Below are positions 1-9,271 of a stretch of DNA of 64,000 nucleotides, one piece after another (the stretch's first letter is position 1; every line of letters starts with the position of its first letter). The DNA is taken from the NCBI RefSeq assembly GCF_000801315.1, contig NZ_CP010057.1, positions 67,152 to 131,151 of the forward strand. The letters run 5' to 3'. The position numbers were made by a program, and so were the translations under genes. Below the pieces are notes generated by a model. That model was not told where the DNA came from. It did no database searches and saw only the letters and a list, made by a program, of their open reading frames with translations. The DNA is from Hymenobacter sp. DG25B (GTDB lineage Bacteria > Bacteroidota > Bacteroidia > Cytophagales > Hymenobacteraceae).

Positions 1-1
1 C

Positions 2-604
2 GAAAAGGAGGTGCTGCTGCAGGAAATTCACCACCGGGTGAAAAATAACCTGCAACTGGTAAGCGGCCTGCTGGGCTGGCAGGCCAGCACCCTGCCCGAG
101 CCTGCCCTGGTGGCCGCGCTAACCGCCAGCCGGGACAGAATTCAGAGCATGGCCATGGTACATGAATTCTTATATCAAGCCGACAATCTGGCCGAAGTGC
201 GCATGGACCAGTACCTGCGCGAACTGCTTGATTCTCTGAAAACGGCGCTTACTAAGCCCGAGCAAGCTATCCAGCTGAGTACGGACCTGGCCCCGGTAAT
301 CATGAGTCCCAAAGAGGCCAGCACGGTGGGACTGGTGGTCAACGAAATGGTGACCAATGCGTACAAGCACGCTTTTCAGGACCTTGCCCAGGGCAACCTG
401 CACGTTTCCTTCGCCAGCCGCCCCACCGGCTTTCAGCTCACCATCGCCGATGACGGGGCCGGAATGCCGGCCCAGGACGCGCCGGCGAAGGCCCACTCCC
501 TGGGTATGCAGCTGGTCCGCACGCTCACCAAACAGCTGAAAGCGAAGCTGTCGGTGACCGGTTCCTTTCCCACGGGCACACGCATGGAGGTTACTCGTGA
601 ATGA
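2..604 (+). CDS. sensor histidine kinase, C-terminal part (HisKA_2 type)
   Basis: The window opens inside this gene, so the N-terminal sensory part is missing and the reading frame runs off the left edge. The visible part begins with a HisKA_2-type phosphoacceptor helix (QEIHHRVKNNLQLVSGLL, about residues 6-23), where the His of HHRVKNN is the expected phosphorylation site. An HATPase_c domain follows, with an N-box (VVNEMVTNAYKHAF) and a G-box (DDGAGMP, then SLGMQLVRTL). It should autophosphorylate and pass the phosphate to the LytTR regulator that follows directly. Its stop codon overlaps an ATG in an ATGA arrangement, so the two genes are very probably co-transcribed. The sensed signal cannot be inferred. 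Confidence 0.85.
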   Translation, partial: EKEVLLQEIHHRVKNNLQLVSGLLGWQASTLPEPALVAALTASRDRIQSMAMVHEFLYQADNLAEVRMDQYLRELLDSLKTALTKPEQAIQLSTDLAPVIMSPKEASTVGLVVNEMVTNAYKHAFQDLAQGNLHVSFASRPTGFQLTIADDGAGMPAQDAPAKAHSLGMQLVRTLTKQLKAKLSVTGSFPTGTRMEVTRE

Positions 605-636
605 CGAGCCACGCGGCATGCCCCTTATCCCACCCT

Positions 637-1401
637 ATGTCTACCATTCTCATAGTTGAAGATGAATTGCTTATTGCCGCCGAGATAGAACGCACGCTGG
701 TTCGGCTGGGGCACACCCCGCTCGAACCCGTCGACAACAGCGATGAGGCCCTGCGCGTGCTGGCCACGCAGCCCGTAGAGCTGGTGCTGATGGACATCAA
801 TATTGCCGGCGACTGCGACGGCATCGCGGCCGCCCTGCTCATTCGCCGGCAGTTTGCCGTGCCCGTGGTATTTCTCACCGCCCGCTCCGACGCCGACACC
901 CTGAACCGCGCAAAGCTGGCCCAGCCCTACGGCTACCTGGTCAAGCCCTTCACCGATGACTCCCTGCGGGTGCAGGTGGAGCTGGCCCTCTACAACGCCT
1001 ACCAGGCCGGGCCCACCGGCCCTGTTTTAGATGCCGCCAATGCTGCCGGCACGGAAGTACTGGGGCCGGCTGAGCGCTGCCCCAAGTTCAAGGATTACTT
1101 GTTCGTGCGCAAGGGCTCCGGCCACGTCAAGGTGCTGCTCGCCGACATTCTCTACTTCGAGGCCCTGCAGAACTACGTGCGAATGCACACGGTACGGGAG
1201 AATTTCGTGTTCGACTCCACGATGAAGGAGTTGGAGCAGAAGCTGCCCGACCAGTTTTTCAAAACCCACCGCTCCCACATCGTGAATCTGGACCACGTGC
1301 AGGCTTACGAGGAAAGCAGCGTGCTGCTGGGCAAGGAGTACGTGCCGGTGAGCCGCTCGTGCAAGGACGAGTTGAAGAACCGCATTCACCTGGTGGGCTA
1401 G
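637..1401 (+). CDS. LytTR-family response regulator
   Basis: The N-terminal receiver domain (about residues 1-120) has the acidic pair in ILIVEDE, the phosphoacceptor Asp in LVLMDIN and the switch Lys in YLVKPF. The C-terminal LytTR DNA-binding domain (about residues 148-254) shows the typical FFKTHRSHIVNLDHV stretch. It is the output partner of the kinase just upstream. The start at 637 was chosen because it puts MSTILIVEDE at the N-terminus, as in the family, and follows a C/T-rich leader like other genes here. An in-frame ATG at 601, overlapping the kinase stop as ATGA, would add 12 residues and could allow translational coupling. A hairpin at 1424-1466 closes the pair. Target genes are unknown. 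Confidence 0.9.
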   Translation: MSTILIVEDELLIAAEIERTLVRLGHTPLEPVDNSDEALRVLATQPVELVLMDINIAGDCDGIAAALLIRRQFAVPVVFLTARSDADTLNRAKLAQPYGYLVKPFTDDSLRVQVELALYNAYQAGPTGPVLDAANAAGTEVLGPAERCPKFKDYLFVRKGSGHVKVLLADILYFEALQNYVRMHTVRENFVFDSTMKELEQKLPDQFFKTHRSHIVNLDHVQAYEESSVLLGKEYVPVSRSCKDELKNRIHLVG

Positions 1402-1423
1402 TCCCCGCCCCAATGGCCATTTC

Positions 1424-1466
1424 AACGGCACGCAGCCCGGTTTTACCCCCGGAGCTGCGTGCCGTT
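1424..1466 (+). terminator. hairpin after the kinase/regulator pair
   Basis: A perfect 13-bp inverted repeat (AACGGCACGCAGC and its complement) encloses a 17-nt loop, starting 23 nt after the response-regulator stop. No T-run follows, so it is not a classic intrinsic terminator. Its position still suggests transcription termination or 3'-end stabilisation. Confidence 0.5.
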
Positions 1467-1622
1467 CGTGTGTCGGGGCTGCACCTCACCATTGAATTCT
1501 AACCATTCGTCAACTTTCTACCCAAGCGGTTTATAGCCCGGATAGGTTTGTAGCGTCAAATCACGGTTTGGCAAGTTCACGCCCGGGCCGGTCGGCCTGG
1601 GGTGCCACGCTATTTCCCCGCG

Positions 1623-2450
1623 ATGCTCAGCGCCTATTCCTGGGGCCAGTTTGGCCTTTTCGTTTTGGTTGTGGTTCTTCTCTACTACCTGGTGGTGGGC
1701 CTGCTCTACTACCGGGCGGAACTCACGGCCCTGCTGACGCCGGGCAAAAAAATGGCCGGTGCCCAGCTCGCCGGCGCGAGCAGCAGCGTGGTGGCGCCTC
1801 CCTCGCTTGTGCGCCCCACCTCAGCCTTTGTAAAAGTCACGCCAGTGGCCACGGAAACCCAGGAAGACGCCGATAACGCGGAACGTCCCGAAGCCGGGGC
1901 GGACCAGAACCTGCCGGCAGCGGCCGAGCCGCTGGTCAGCGGGGCGCTGCCCGATTCCACCGGCACGGCCACTGGCCACGACGAAAGCACCAGCGACACC
2001 GCCCCGATGGAGGCATCGGCCGCCGCGGGTGACGAGGCGCAGGCGCAGGATGAGAATCGCACCGAAGAAGCCGACCAAGCCGATGAGCACTTGGCTGCGC
2101 TGGTCCGGCGCGAAGCTCACAGCCTGCCCACGGAGCCTGTGACTGCAGATACGGCCGCTGATGGGGTACTGGAGCCCGAAACCGTGCAGCTAGCCCCAAT
2201 GGCGGATAGCTACAAGCCGCTGGCCACATTCGATGAGCCGGTGGCCTCGCGGCTAGACATTGTCCCTGTGGACCCGCCCAAGCTGGTGGCCGCTGCTTCG
2301 GTCGCCGAATACCTGACCCTGCTGCAAACCGGCCAACAGCCTGCACAGCCTATCGAGCTGGCCGGCACCAGCCTGGCCGAGCAAATGGCCCGGCAGATGG
2401 CCCTCAACCACGCCGAACTGGATGACCTGTTCGGCCCCGACGAGGAGTAG
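1623..2450 (+). CDS. membrane-anchored acidic protein ahead of traE
   Basis: Predicted protein of 275 residues. A single hydrophobic segment near the N-terminus (about residues 9-27, rich in Leu, Val and Tyr) would anchor it in the inner membrane. The rest is rich in Ala, Glu, Asp, Pro and Thr with little predicted structure. The C-terminus (about residues 215-275) looks more ordered and contains the segment VAEYLTLLQTGQQP. I recognise no family. It sits 49 bp upstream of traE in the same direction, so it is probably the first gene of the transfer operon and an accessory transfer protein, which is inference from position only. The ATG at 1623 is preferred over a GTG at 1602 because it starts close to the membrane segment. 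Confidence 0.6.
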   Translation: MLSAYSWGQFGLFVLVVVLLYYLVVGLLYYRAELTALLTPGKKMAGAQLAGASSSVVAPPSLVRPTSAFVKVTPVATETQEDADNAERPEAGADQNLPAAAEPLVSGALPDSTGTATGHDESTSDTAPMEASAAAGDEAQAQDENRTEEADQADEHLAALVRREAHSLPTEPVTADTAADGVLEPETVQLAPMADSYKPLATFDEPVASRLDIVPVDPPKLVAAASVAEYLTLLQTGQQPAQPIELAGTSLAEQMARQMALNHAELDDLFGPDEE

Positions 2451-2499
2451 CCGGCGCTTCTTTCCAACCTCTCAGATTCCCGATTCCACTTCCATTGCC

Positions 2500-2817
2500 A
2501 TGACAAAGAAACCCTTCATTACCTCGCTGGCCCTCGCGGTCCTACTCCTCAGCTCGCAGTTGCTTTACGCCCAGACCGGGGGTGGCAATGGCACGGCCGG
2601 CATACAGGATGCCACCACCCAGGTCACCAGCTACTTCGACCCGCTGACCAAGCTCATGTACGCCATCGGCGCGGTGCTGGGCCTAGTGGGAGCCATCAAG
2701 GTGTATGGCAAATGGAACGCCGGCGACCAGGACACGCAGAAAACGGCCGTGTCCTGGTTTGGCTCGATGATTTTCCTGGTCATCGTGGCCACGGTGGTGC
2801 GCTCGTTCTTCCTCTAG
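2500..2817 (+). CDS. traE: conjugative transfer protein TraE (DUF4134)
   Basis: A small 105-residue protein with an N-terminal signal-type hydrophobic segment ending near LLYAQ, then two hydrophobic stretches (about residues 50-65 and 83-103). The core (FDPLTKLMYAIGAVLGLVGAIKVYGKW and following residues) matches the DUF4134 family. In Bacteroidetes conjugative transposons this protein is TraE, a small inner-membrane component comparable in role to VirB2 or VirB3. The start follows a C/T-rich leader (ccacttccattgcc). It is followed after 9 bp by traF and then traG, the canonical gene order of CTnDOT-type elements. Confidence 0.85.
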   Translation: MTKKPFITSLALAVLLLSSQLLYAQTGGGNGTAGIQDATTQVTSYFDPLTKLMYAIGAVLGLVGAIKVYGKWNAGDQDTQKTAVSWFGSMIFLVIVATVVRSFFL

Positions 2818-2826
2818 GCCGCCGCC

Positions 2827-3159
2827 ATGCCCATCTACGACCTCAATCGCGGCATCAACAAGCCCGTCGAATTCAAGGGCCTGGTGGGCAGCAACATCTA
2901 CTTTCTGGCCGCCGGCATCGGGCTGGTGTTCGCCCTGTTCGTGACCTGCTACCTGTTGGGCGTGCCGCTGGTGCTCACCGTGCTGGTCACCTTCCTGGCC
3001 GGGGGCGGCATGTGGGCCGGGGTCTTTGCCCTGAACCGGCGCTACGGCGAGCACGGGCTGATGAAGGCCGCCGCCCGGCGCTCCTCGCCCAGGTACATCA
3101 CCAACCGGCACAGCCGCTTATTCCAACGCCTCAACGAGGACCCGACCAGCCGCGCCTAG
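2827..3159 (+). CDS. traF: conjugative transfer protein TraF (DUF4133)
   Basis: A 110-residue protein with the DUF4133 layout: a short polar N-terminus (IYDLNRGINKPVEFKGLVGSN), two adjacent transmembrane segments (about residues 28-48 and 51-71), and a basic C-terminal tail with the Arg-rich segment following ALNRRYG. TraF is a VirB3-like inner-membrane component of the mating-pair formation machine that works with the TraG ATPase encoded next. Spacing to traE is 9 bp and to traG 28 bp, consistent with one transcript. Confidence 0.85.
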   Translation: MPIYDLNRGINKPVEFKGLVGSNIYFLAAGIGLVFALFVTCYLLGVPLVLTVLVTFLAGGGMWAGVFALNRRYGEHGLMKAAARRSSPRYITNRHSRLFQRLNEDPTSRA

Positions 3160-3187
3160 CGGCTGGTTTGGGTGCATTCTTCAGCTT

Positions 3188-5674
3188 ATGAGCAATAAGG
3201 TTCTGCCCTCCGTTTCCCTCGAATCCAAGCAGCCCATCTACAAGGTGGAGAAGGATTGCCTTATCTCGAAAAATGCGGACGTGACCGTGGCGTTCCGACT
3301 GGATTTGCCCGAAATCTTTACCCTCTCCCGGGACGATTACGCCCAGCTGCAGGCGGCTTTCGTGAAGGCCGTGCGCCTGCTGCCCGACCATTGCGTGGTG
3401 CACAAGCAGGACTGGTACGTGGAGGATAAATACGCCCCCGGCTTCGAGGCCGAGCGCACGCTGCTTTCCTCAGCCTACGAGCGCCACTTCAACGAGCGGC
3501 CGTTCTTGAACCACTTCTGCTACCTCTACATCACCAAAACCTCGTCGGAGCGGCCCAACTGGGGCAGCACCTCGGGGCTGCTGGCCCGGCGCAACATCGT
3601 GCCCAAGGACATGCTCGACACCAAGGTGCTGGAAAGCTTTTTCGACAATGTGGGCCAGTTCGTACGCACGCTGGAAGGAGTGGGACCCACCAACGCGCCC
3701 TACATCCGCTCGCACCGGCTGACCTCGGATGAGCTGGCCGGTACGGCCGAAAAGGCCGGGCTGCTGGAAAAGTACCTGGCGCTGGACCTGTCCGACCAGG
3801 CGCTGCAGGTCGACCTCGACTTGACCGAAGGGCTGAAAGTAGGGGCGGAGTTCTGCCAGATGTTCTCGGTGGCCAACCTCGATGACCTGCCCACGTCGGT
3901 GGAAACCGACATTCGCTACGAGCAATACAGCACCGAGTACTCGGACTTCCCCATCAGCTTCGCCGCCCCGCTGGGGCTGCTGCTGGGTGCCAACCATATC
4001 CTGAACCAGTACGTGTTCCTGGATAACACCACCAAGACGGTGAAAACCTTCGAGCAGAAGAAGGACCGGCTCAACTCGCTCTCGCTCTACTCGCGGCAGA
4101 ACGCCATCAACTTCGAGTATTACAATGCCTTTCTGAATGAGTTGATTGCCCACAAGCGCCGGCCGGTGCGGGTGCACTGCAACGTGCTCACCTGGGGCCG
4201 GCACGAGGAGGAGCTGACCGAGGTGCGCAAGCTGGTCAACGCCGCCTTCAACGCCATGAACTGCAAGCCCCGGCAGAACACCGTGGACATCGCCGCGCTC
4301 TACTGGGGCGGCATTCCGGGCAACGCGGGCGACTTTCCCAGCGAGGAAACCTTCTACACCTTCATCGAGCAGGCCGTCTGCTTCTGGGCCTCCGAAACCA
4401 ACTACCGCAGCACCGGGGCCACCAAGGGCATTAAGCTTTCCGACCGCCTTACGGGCAAGCCCGTGCTGGTGGACATTTCGGATGAGCCGATGAAGAAGCA
4501 AATCATCTTCAACCGCAACAAGTTCGTGCTCGGCCCCTCGGGCTCGGGCAAGTCGTTTTTCACCAACCACATGGTGCGCCAGTACTACGAGCAGGGCGCG
4601 CACGTGCTGCTGGTGGACACCGGCAACTCCTACAAGGGCCTCTGTGAGCTGGTGGGCGGGGTGTATTTCACCTACGAGGAGGACGACCCAATTGCCTTCA
4701 ACCCCTTCCTGATTTCGGGCAAGCTGGATGTGGAGAAGAAGGAATCCATCAAAACGCTGCTGCAGGCGCTCTGGAAAAAGGACGACGAAAGCGTGAGCCA
4801 GTCGGAGTACGTATCGCTCTCCACGGCCGTGAGTCTGTATTACGTGATGCTGGAAGCCAACGCGCTTATCAAGCCGAGCTTCAACACGTTCTACGAATTT
4901 GTTAAAGGACCTTATCGCAAGATTCTGGAGGAGGAGAAGGTCCGGGAGAAGGATTTCGACATCGACAACTTCATCTACGTGCTCAAGCCCTACTACCGGG
5001 GCGGCGAGTATGACTACCTGCTGAACTCCGAGAAAGAGCTGGACCTCGTGCAGGCTCCCTTCATCGTGTTCGAGCTGGACAACATTAAGGACCATCCCAT
5101 TCTGTTTCCGGTGGTCACGCTTATCATCATGGAAACCTTCATCTCCAAGATGCGCAAGCTGAAAGGGGTGCGGAAGATGATTCTGATTGAGGAGGCCTGG
5201 AAGGCCCTCACCACGCCCGGCATGGCCGCCTACATCAAGTACCTCTTTAAGACGGTGCGCAAGTTTTTCGGCGAGGCCATCGTGGTGACCCAGGAAATCG
5301 ACGACATCATCGGCAACGAGATTGTCAAGGACGCCATCATCAATAACTCGGACTGCAAGATTCTGCTCGACCAGCGCAAGTTCATCAACCGCTTCGATGA
5401 GATTCAGGCGCTGCTCTCGCTCACGCCTAAGGAAAAAGACCTGGTGCTGAGCATCAACCGCGACAACAAGGCCACGCGGGGCCGCTACACGGAGGTATTC
5501 ATCAGCCTGGGTGGGGTCGTGTCGAAGGTTTACGCCATCGAGGTGTCCAAGGAAGAATACGTGACCTACACCACCGAGGAAACCGAGAAAGTGCGGCTGT
5601 TTGAGAAGCTCAAGCAGACCGGCGATATGCCCACGGCTATTAAGCTTTTCGCCAACGAGCTCCGCGAAGGGTAG
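3188..5674 (+). CDS. traG: TraG, VirB4-type conjugation ATPase
   Basis: Predicted protein of 828 residues, full length for the TraG/VirB4 family of Bacteroidetes conjugative transposons. The N-terminal half is the family-specific domain. A Walker A motif (GPSGSGKS) lies at residues 449-456 and a Walker B-like stretch (KMILIEEAWKAL) around residue 660, followed by VVTQEIDDI. The protein should power assembly of, or substrate transfer through, the type IV secretion channel at the cytoplasmic face of the inner membrane. It sits after traE and traF in the standard order. The reading frame is intact, unlike traJ and traK further down. Confidence 0.93.
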   Translation: MSNKVLPSVSLESKQPIYKVEKDCLISKNADVTVAFRLDLPEIFTLSRDDYAQLQAAFVKAVRLLPDHCVVHKQDWYVEDKYAPGFEAERTLLSSAYERHFNERPFLNHFCYLYITKTSSERPNWGSTSGLLARRNIVPKDMLDTKVLESFFDNVGQFVRTLEGVGPTNAPYIRSHRLTSDELAGTAEKAGLLEKYLALDLSDQALQVDLDLTEGLKVGAEFCQMFSVANLDDLPTSVETDIRYEQYSTEYSDFPISFAAPLGLLLGANHILNQYVFLDNTTKTVKTFEQKKDRLNSLSLYSRQNAINFEYYNAFLNELIAHKRRPVRVHCNVLTWGRHEEELTEVRKLVNAAFNAMNCKPRQNTVDIAALYWGGIPGNAGDFPSEETFYTFIEQAVCFWASETNYRSTGATKGIKLSDRLTGKPVLVDISDEPMKKQIIFNRNKFVLGPSGSGKSFFTNHMVRQYYEQGAHVLLVDTGNSYKGLCELVGGVYFTYEEDDPIAFNPFLISGKLDVEKKESIKTLLQALWKKDDESVSQSEYVSLSTAVSLYYVMLEANALIKPSFNTFYEFVKGPYRKILEEEKVREKDFDIDNFIYVLKPYYRGGEYDYLLNSEKELDLVQAPFIVFELDNIKDHPILFPVVTLIIMETFISKMRKLKGVRKMILIEEAWKALTTPGMAAYIKYLFKTVRKFFGEAIVVTQEIDDIIGNEIVKDAIINNSDCKILLDQRKFINRFDEIQALLSLTPKEKDLVLSINRDNKATRGRYTEVFISLGGVVSKVYAIEVSKEEYVTYTTEETEKVRLFEKLKQTGDMPTAIKLFANELREG

Positions 5675-5703
5675 GGCGGCTGATTTCAACCAAAGGGAAA
5701 AAC

Positions 5704-6351
5704 ATGAAAACGAGAATCACGCTCCTGGGCCTGGCCCTACTGGGCCTTGGCATCACTAAAGCCTCCGCGCAGCTCGTGGTGACGGCTCCGGTGCTCGAAG
5801 TGCAGTCGGGTGTGCAAACCGGCTTGCAGAACACCATGAAGGGCCTTTCCTCGGCGGCCAATGTGCTCGTGAAAGCCGGCGTGAAGGAGCAGGAACTGAC
5901 CAAGGTCTTTTCGGAAAAGAACCTGCAGCTGGCCAAAACCTGGTACGACGGCCTGCTGCAAGTCAGCGCGGCGGTGCGCGGCTACCGGCGCGTGCAGTCA
6001 GTTTTTGAGAAGCAGGGCCGCATCATTCAGAACTACTCGACGGCCATTGAAACGCTGCGCCAGTCGCCCTACGTGGCCCCGGAACAGCTATCGGCCATGA
6101 CGACGATTTACACCAAGATGCTGACTGAAAGTGCCAACACGCTCTCGGATTTGCAGACCATCGTGAGTCCGGCTATGCTCAAAATGACCGATGCCGACCG
6201 GATGCGCTTCATCGACAAGCTCGATGTGAAAATCACCGACCAGCTGGGCCTTATCAACTACTTCACCCAGCGCAACCTCGTGCAGATGCACCTGGCCGAG
6301 CAGAAAGCGCAGGATGCGCAGGCCCTCAATGCGCTGATGGGTACCCGCTAA
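5704..6351 (+). CDS. TraI-like exported transfer protein (copy 1)
   Basis: A 215-residue protein with a signal peptide (about residues 1-22, cleavage after SAQ) and a helical, Gln-rich body. Position after traG and overall form fit the DUF4141/TraI group of Bacteroidetes conjugative transposons, whose molecular function is not settled. Features include WYDGLLQVSAAVRGYRRV and the C-terminal segment MTDADRMRFIDKLDVKI. The next gene encodes a clear paralogue with the same landmarks in the same order, so the pair arose by tandem duplication. Assignment to TraI rests on context as well as on the helical periplasmic design, so I leave the symbol empty. Confidence 0.7.
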   Translation: MKTRITLLGLALLGLGITKASAQLVVTAPVLEVQSGVQTGLQNTMKGLSSAANVLVKAGVKEQELTKVFSEKNLQLAKTWYDGLLQVSAAVRGYRRVQSVFEKQGRIIQNYSTAIETLRQSPYVAPEQLSAMTTIYTKMLTESANTLSDLQTIVSPAMLKMTDADRMRFIDKLDVKITDQLGLINYFTQRNLVQMHLAEQKAQDAQALNALMGTR

Positions 6352-6382
6352 GTTCTACTTCCACTTTTCCCGGCTATCTACT

Positions 6383-7030
6383 ATGAAATCAGGCACAAAA
6401 CAGCTCGTTGTGGCGCTGGCCTTGCTGGCAGGCCCGGCTTACGCGCAAATGCCGGCTGTAATCTCGGCCCCGATTGCCGAAGACCAGTCCCGTAAGCAGG
6501 TCGTGCACCAAGGTATTTCGACTACCCTGCTCGGCCAAGGCAAGGTGCTGGCGGGCGATATGACCAAGGTCAGCGGCCAGATTAAGGGCGTTATCGACCA
6601 GACGCAGGCGCTGCACGACCAGTGGTACAGCAGCCTGCTGCAAATCAGCGCCGGCGTGCGCAACTACCGCCGGGTTCGGGAAATCTACACGCATCAGAGC
6701 GAGATGATAAGCCAGTTTTCGGCCATCATTCCAGAGCTGCGCACCAAGCAATTATCGGCTACCCAGCTCGGCGAGGCCTCAACAGTGTACCAGGGCATTC
6801 TCACGGAGAACATTGCCCTGATGGGCGAGCTGGCGGGAGTGCTCAGCGCCAGCAAGGCGAAGATGACCGACCCGGAGCGCATCGAATTCATCGACAACAT
6901 CGCCGACCGCATCAGCGAGCAGCACAACCTGATGAACTACTTCAGCAGCAAGTGCCGGGCCATCGCGCAACAACAGGCCCAGCAGGTGCAGGACCGCGAA
7001 TCGATGCGCGCTTTCATGACGGCGCGCTAG
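6383..7030 (+). CDS. TraI-like exported transfer protein (copy 2)
   Basis: Also exactly 215 residues, with a signal peptide ending near AYAQ. It matches copy 1 along its length: WYSSLLQISAGVRNYRRV corresponds to the first copy's WYDGLLQVSAAVRGYRRV, and MTDPERIEFIDNIADRI to its MTDADRMRFIDKLDVKI. The two genes are 31 bp apart in the same orientation. Equal length and collinear motifs show divergence after duplication rather than a broken copy. Two such periplasmic proteins may form a hetero-oligomer in the transfer apparatus (inference). Confidence 0.7.
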   Translation: MKSGTKQLVVALALLAGPAYAQMPAVISAPIAEDQSRKQVVHQGISTTLLGQGKVLAGDMTKVSGQIKGVIDQTQALHDQWYSSLLQISAGVRNYRRVREIYTHQSEMISQFSAIIPELRTKQLSATQLGEASTVYQGILTENIALMGELAGVLSASKAKMTDPERIEFIDNIADRISEQHNLMNYFSSKCRAIAQQQAQQVQDRESMRAFMTAR

Positions 7031-7066
7031 CGCGGCAGCTTCCTACCCAACTCCTACTTCCGACTT

Positions 7067-7453
7067 ATGAAAACTTTCCTTTTCCTACCCTTGGTGCTGC
7101 TGGCTACCAGCTGCAGTTCCGAGGTGGTCAAGCCAGACCCGCGCGTGGCCACAATTCACCAGCAACACGAGCAGCTGCTGGCTCAGCAAAAGCAGTACGT
7201 CGCGCTGCTCGGCACGCTCACCGGCCCCGAAAAGCTTAGTCCGGCCCACATCAAGGATTCGGAGCAACGCTTCGCCGATATGGTGCAACAGAGCCAAGAC
7301 AACCTGACCGCCCTAGACCAACTCGACCCGGCCAAGGCCCAGGACCCGGCGCAAACCGCGCTGGTCGGAGAGCTGGCCACCAAGGAAGCAGGCATTCTGG
7401 CCCGGGGCACTCGGCGGTTGGCCAACGTGCACGACGAGCACTACCTACCCTAA
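7067..7453 (+). CDS. small lipoprotein in the tra operon
   Basis: A 128-residue protein with a lipoprotein signal (LLATSC, lipidation Cys at residue 16). The mature part is helical and rich in Gln, Ala and Leu, with long amphipathic stretches that could form a coiled coil. It lies between the second traI-like gene and traJ, and is probably an envelope-attached accessory of the transfer channel. No named family was recognised. Leader and spacing (36 bp upstream, 45 bp downstream) fit co-transcription with the neighbours. Confidence 0.65.
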   Translation: MKTFLFLPLVLLATSCSSEVVKPDPRVATIHQQHEQLLAQQKQYVALLGTLTGPEKLSPAHIKDSEQRFADMVQQSQDNLTALDQLDPAKAQDPAQTALVGELATKEAGILARGTRRLANVHDEHYLP

Positions 7454-7498
7454 GCTGCTTTTCCTGACTGCCTATCCCTCCACCCTTCGAACTACCCC

Positions 7499-8609
7499 AT
7501 GGACCCAACTTCCATCGACCTCAACATGGCCCTGTATGAGCAAAAGCTCGAAGGGATTTACACCGAGATGCTGACGTTCACCGCGCAGTTCATCAACCTG
7601 GGCCGCGCCATTGGTGGGGTAGGGGCACTGCTATTCATCAGCAGCCGGGTGTGGGGCCATATTGCCCGGGCCGAGCCCATTGACTTCTTCCCGTTGCTGC
7701 GGCCGTTCGCCATCGGGCTGGCCATTCTGCTATTTGTGCCGCTGTGCTCGGGCCTGCGCGGCATCACCATGGCTGTGGCCCACGGCACCGATGCCATTCG
7801 CCTCGGGCAACTGGGGGAAGTGAACCGGCTGACGGGTGAGCGGGACCGACTGGCCGCCGATGCCAAAGCCAAATCGGATATGCAGATAAACGAAAAGTAC
7901 GAGGAAGACCTGGGCAAGCTCGGTGCGCTGGACATTGGCCGAAAGGCCACACTGGCTATGAATCAGGTGCAATACTCGGTCGGCCAGAACTTCCGGGAGT
8001 GGACCAAATCCATCTTAGAGCTGGGGCACTGGCCGCTAAGCTGGCCATTAGCCTGATTTCTACTTTCCTGCTGGTGCTGCTCAGCGTAGCCGGGCCGCTG
8101 GCGTTTGGTATTGCCATCATCCCCGGTTTTGGCGGCGGACTAATGAAGTGGTTCGGCTATTTCATCACGATTTCGCTCTGGGTGCCGGTGGCTAACATCT
8201 ATGCTGCCGTGCTGGCCACGTGCAGGTCACGATGCTCAACAGCAACATCCAGCAGCTGCAGGCCGGCGGCAGCGTCGAGTCGGCCGACATCGGCTACCTG
8301 TGCCTGCTGGTACTGGCCATCGTGGGCTATCTGATGGTCCCAAAAGCAGCCGATATGCTTATCGACGGCTCGGGCGTGGGCCGCGCCGCTACCTCGTTTA
8401 TCACCACCACCACGGTGGGGGCGGCCGGTATTGCCGGGGCCACGGGCGGAGCAGGCCTGCGCACCGGGGCCGATGGCTTAGGAGCTGCTGTCGGCGCGGG
8501 GCAGGGCCTAGCCGGCATGGGCAGTGGCAGCAACGCCACGCGGGGCGAATCCTTCGGGCACCGGGCAGGCACAGCGGTGCGCGAGCGCATCAACCGCCTG
8601 CGCGGCTAG
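7499..8609 (+). CDS. traJ: TraJ-like inner-membrane transfer protein, frame broken twice
   Basis: Three overlapping reading frames together encode one protein of about 370 residues, the usual size of TraJ. The first frame (from 7499) runs through several membrane segments to FREWTKSILELG. The second supplies ALAAKLAISLISTFLLVLLS and further membrane segments up to IYAAVLAT. The third (from about 8220) gives VQVTMLNSNIQQLQAGG and a Gly/Ala-rich tail. Restoring one base in the G-run at 8023-8026 and one base near 8217-8221 reconnects all three. TraJ is a VirB6-like polytopic channel protein. Two identical one-base losses in an otherwise sound operon look more like base-calling errors than real inactivation, but only resequencing can tell. 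Confidence 0.8.
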
Positions 8610-8648
8610 CCGGAGCGGCCTACTATTCTTCCACTTATCCATTACGTC

Positions 8649-9262
8649 ATGTTCGCGTCCCTCAAAACCATCGACTCGGCTTTTCAGCAGGTCAAAACGC
8701 TGGCGCTGCTCTTCATCGTCGCGGTGCTGGTGTTGGCTGGCACCATTGCCTACTTCGCGTTTCAGTCCACCAACGCGGCCGCCAACCGCATCTACGTGCT
8801 GGAGGGCGGGCAACTGCTTACGGCCGGAGCGCAGGATGCGCGGGCCAACCGGCCGGTGGAAGCCCGCAGCCATGTAACGCGCTTTCACGAGCTGTTTTTC
8901 ACCCTTGACCCCGACCAGAAGGCCATCGACAGCAACGTCAACAAGGCACTGTACCTGGCCGACAATTCAGCCAAGCGGCAGTATGAGAACTTCAAAGAGA
9001 AGGGCTTCTACAATGATTTGATTGCCGCCAACATCAGCCTGGAAATGACCGTGGACAGCGTCGTGGTCACCAACTCGCGGCCGATGGTAGCCCGCTGCTA
9101 CGGGCACCAACGGGTCATCCGGGCCACCTCGGTTACGAACCGCAACTTCCTCTCAGAATGCTCGCTGCGCGACGTTACTCGCTCGGAAAACAACCCCACG
9201 GCTTTCTGATGGAGAACTGGCGGGTACTGAAGAACGAGGATTTGAACACCCAGCCCCGCTAA
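8649..9262 (+). CDS. traK: TraK-like transfer protein, late frameshift
   Basis: TraK is a VirB8-like bitopic inner-membrane protein. An N-terminal cytoplasmic stub is followed by one membrane segment (about residues 15-40: LLFIVAVLVLAGTIAYFAF) and a periplasmic domain. As written, the frame stops at 9209 after NPTAF. The +1 frame continues with GFLMENWRVLKNEDL and stops at 9262. Adding one C to the run at 9194-9197 turns the junction into NPHGFLMENW and gives about 204 residues, the normal TraK length. The lesion is therefore a single missing base near the 3' end. Confidence 0.8.
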
Positions 9263-9271
9263 TCTGCTCCC

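Noticed and set aside
601..636. Upstream start for the first response regulator
   Set aside because: It would add MTSHAACPLSHP before the conserved receiver start. ATGA overlap keeps it possible, but the family start at 637 is favoured.
3470..5689. 739-residue open frame on the minus strand
   Set aside because: It is the exact antisense of traG, has no domain, and arises from strong third-position GC in the real gene.
8023..8221. Programmed frameshifting in traJ
   Set aside because: No slippery heptamer or downstream structure was seen, two shifts are needed, and similar losses occur in unrelated genes.
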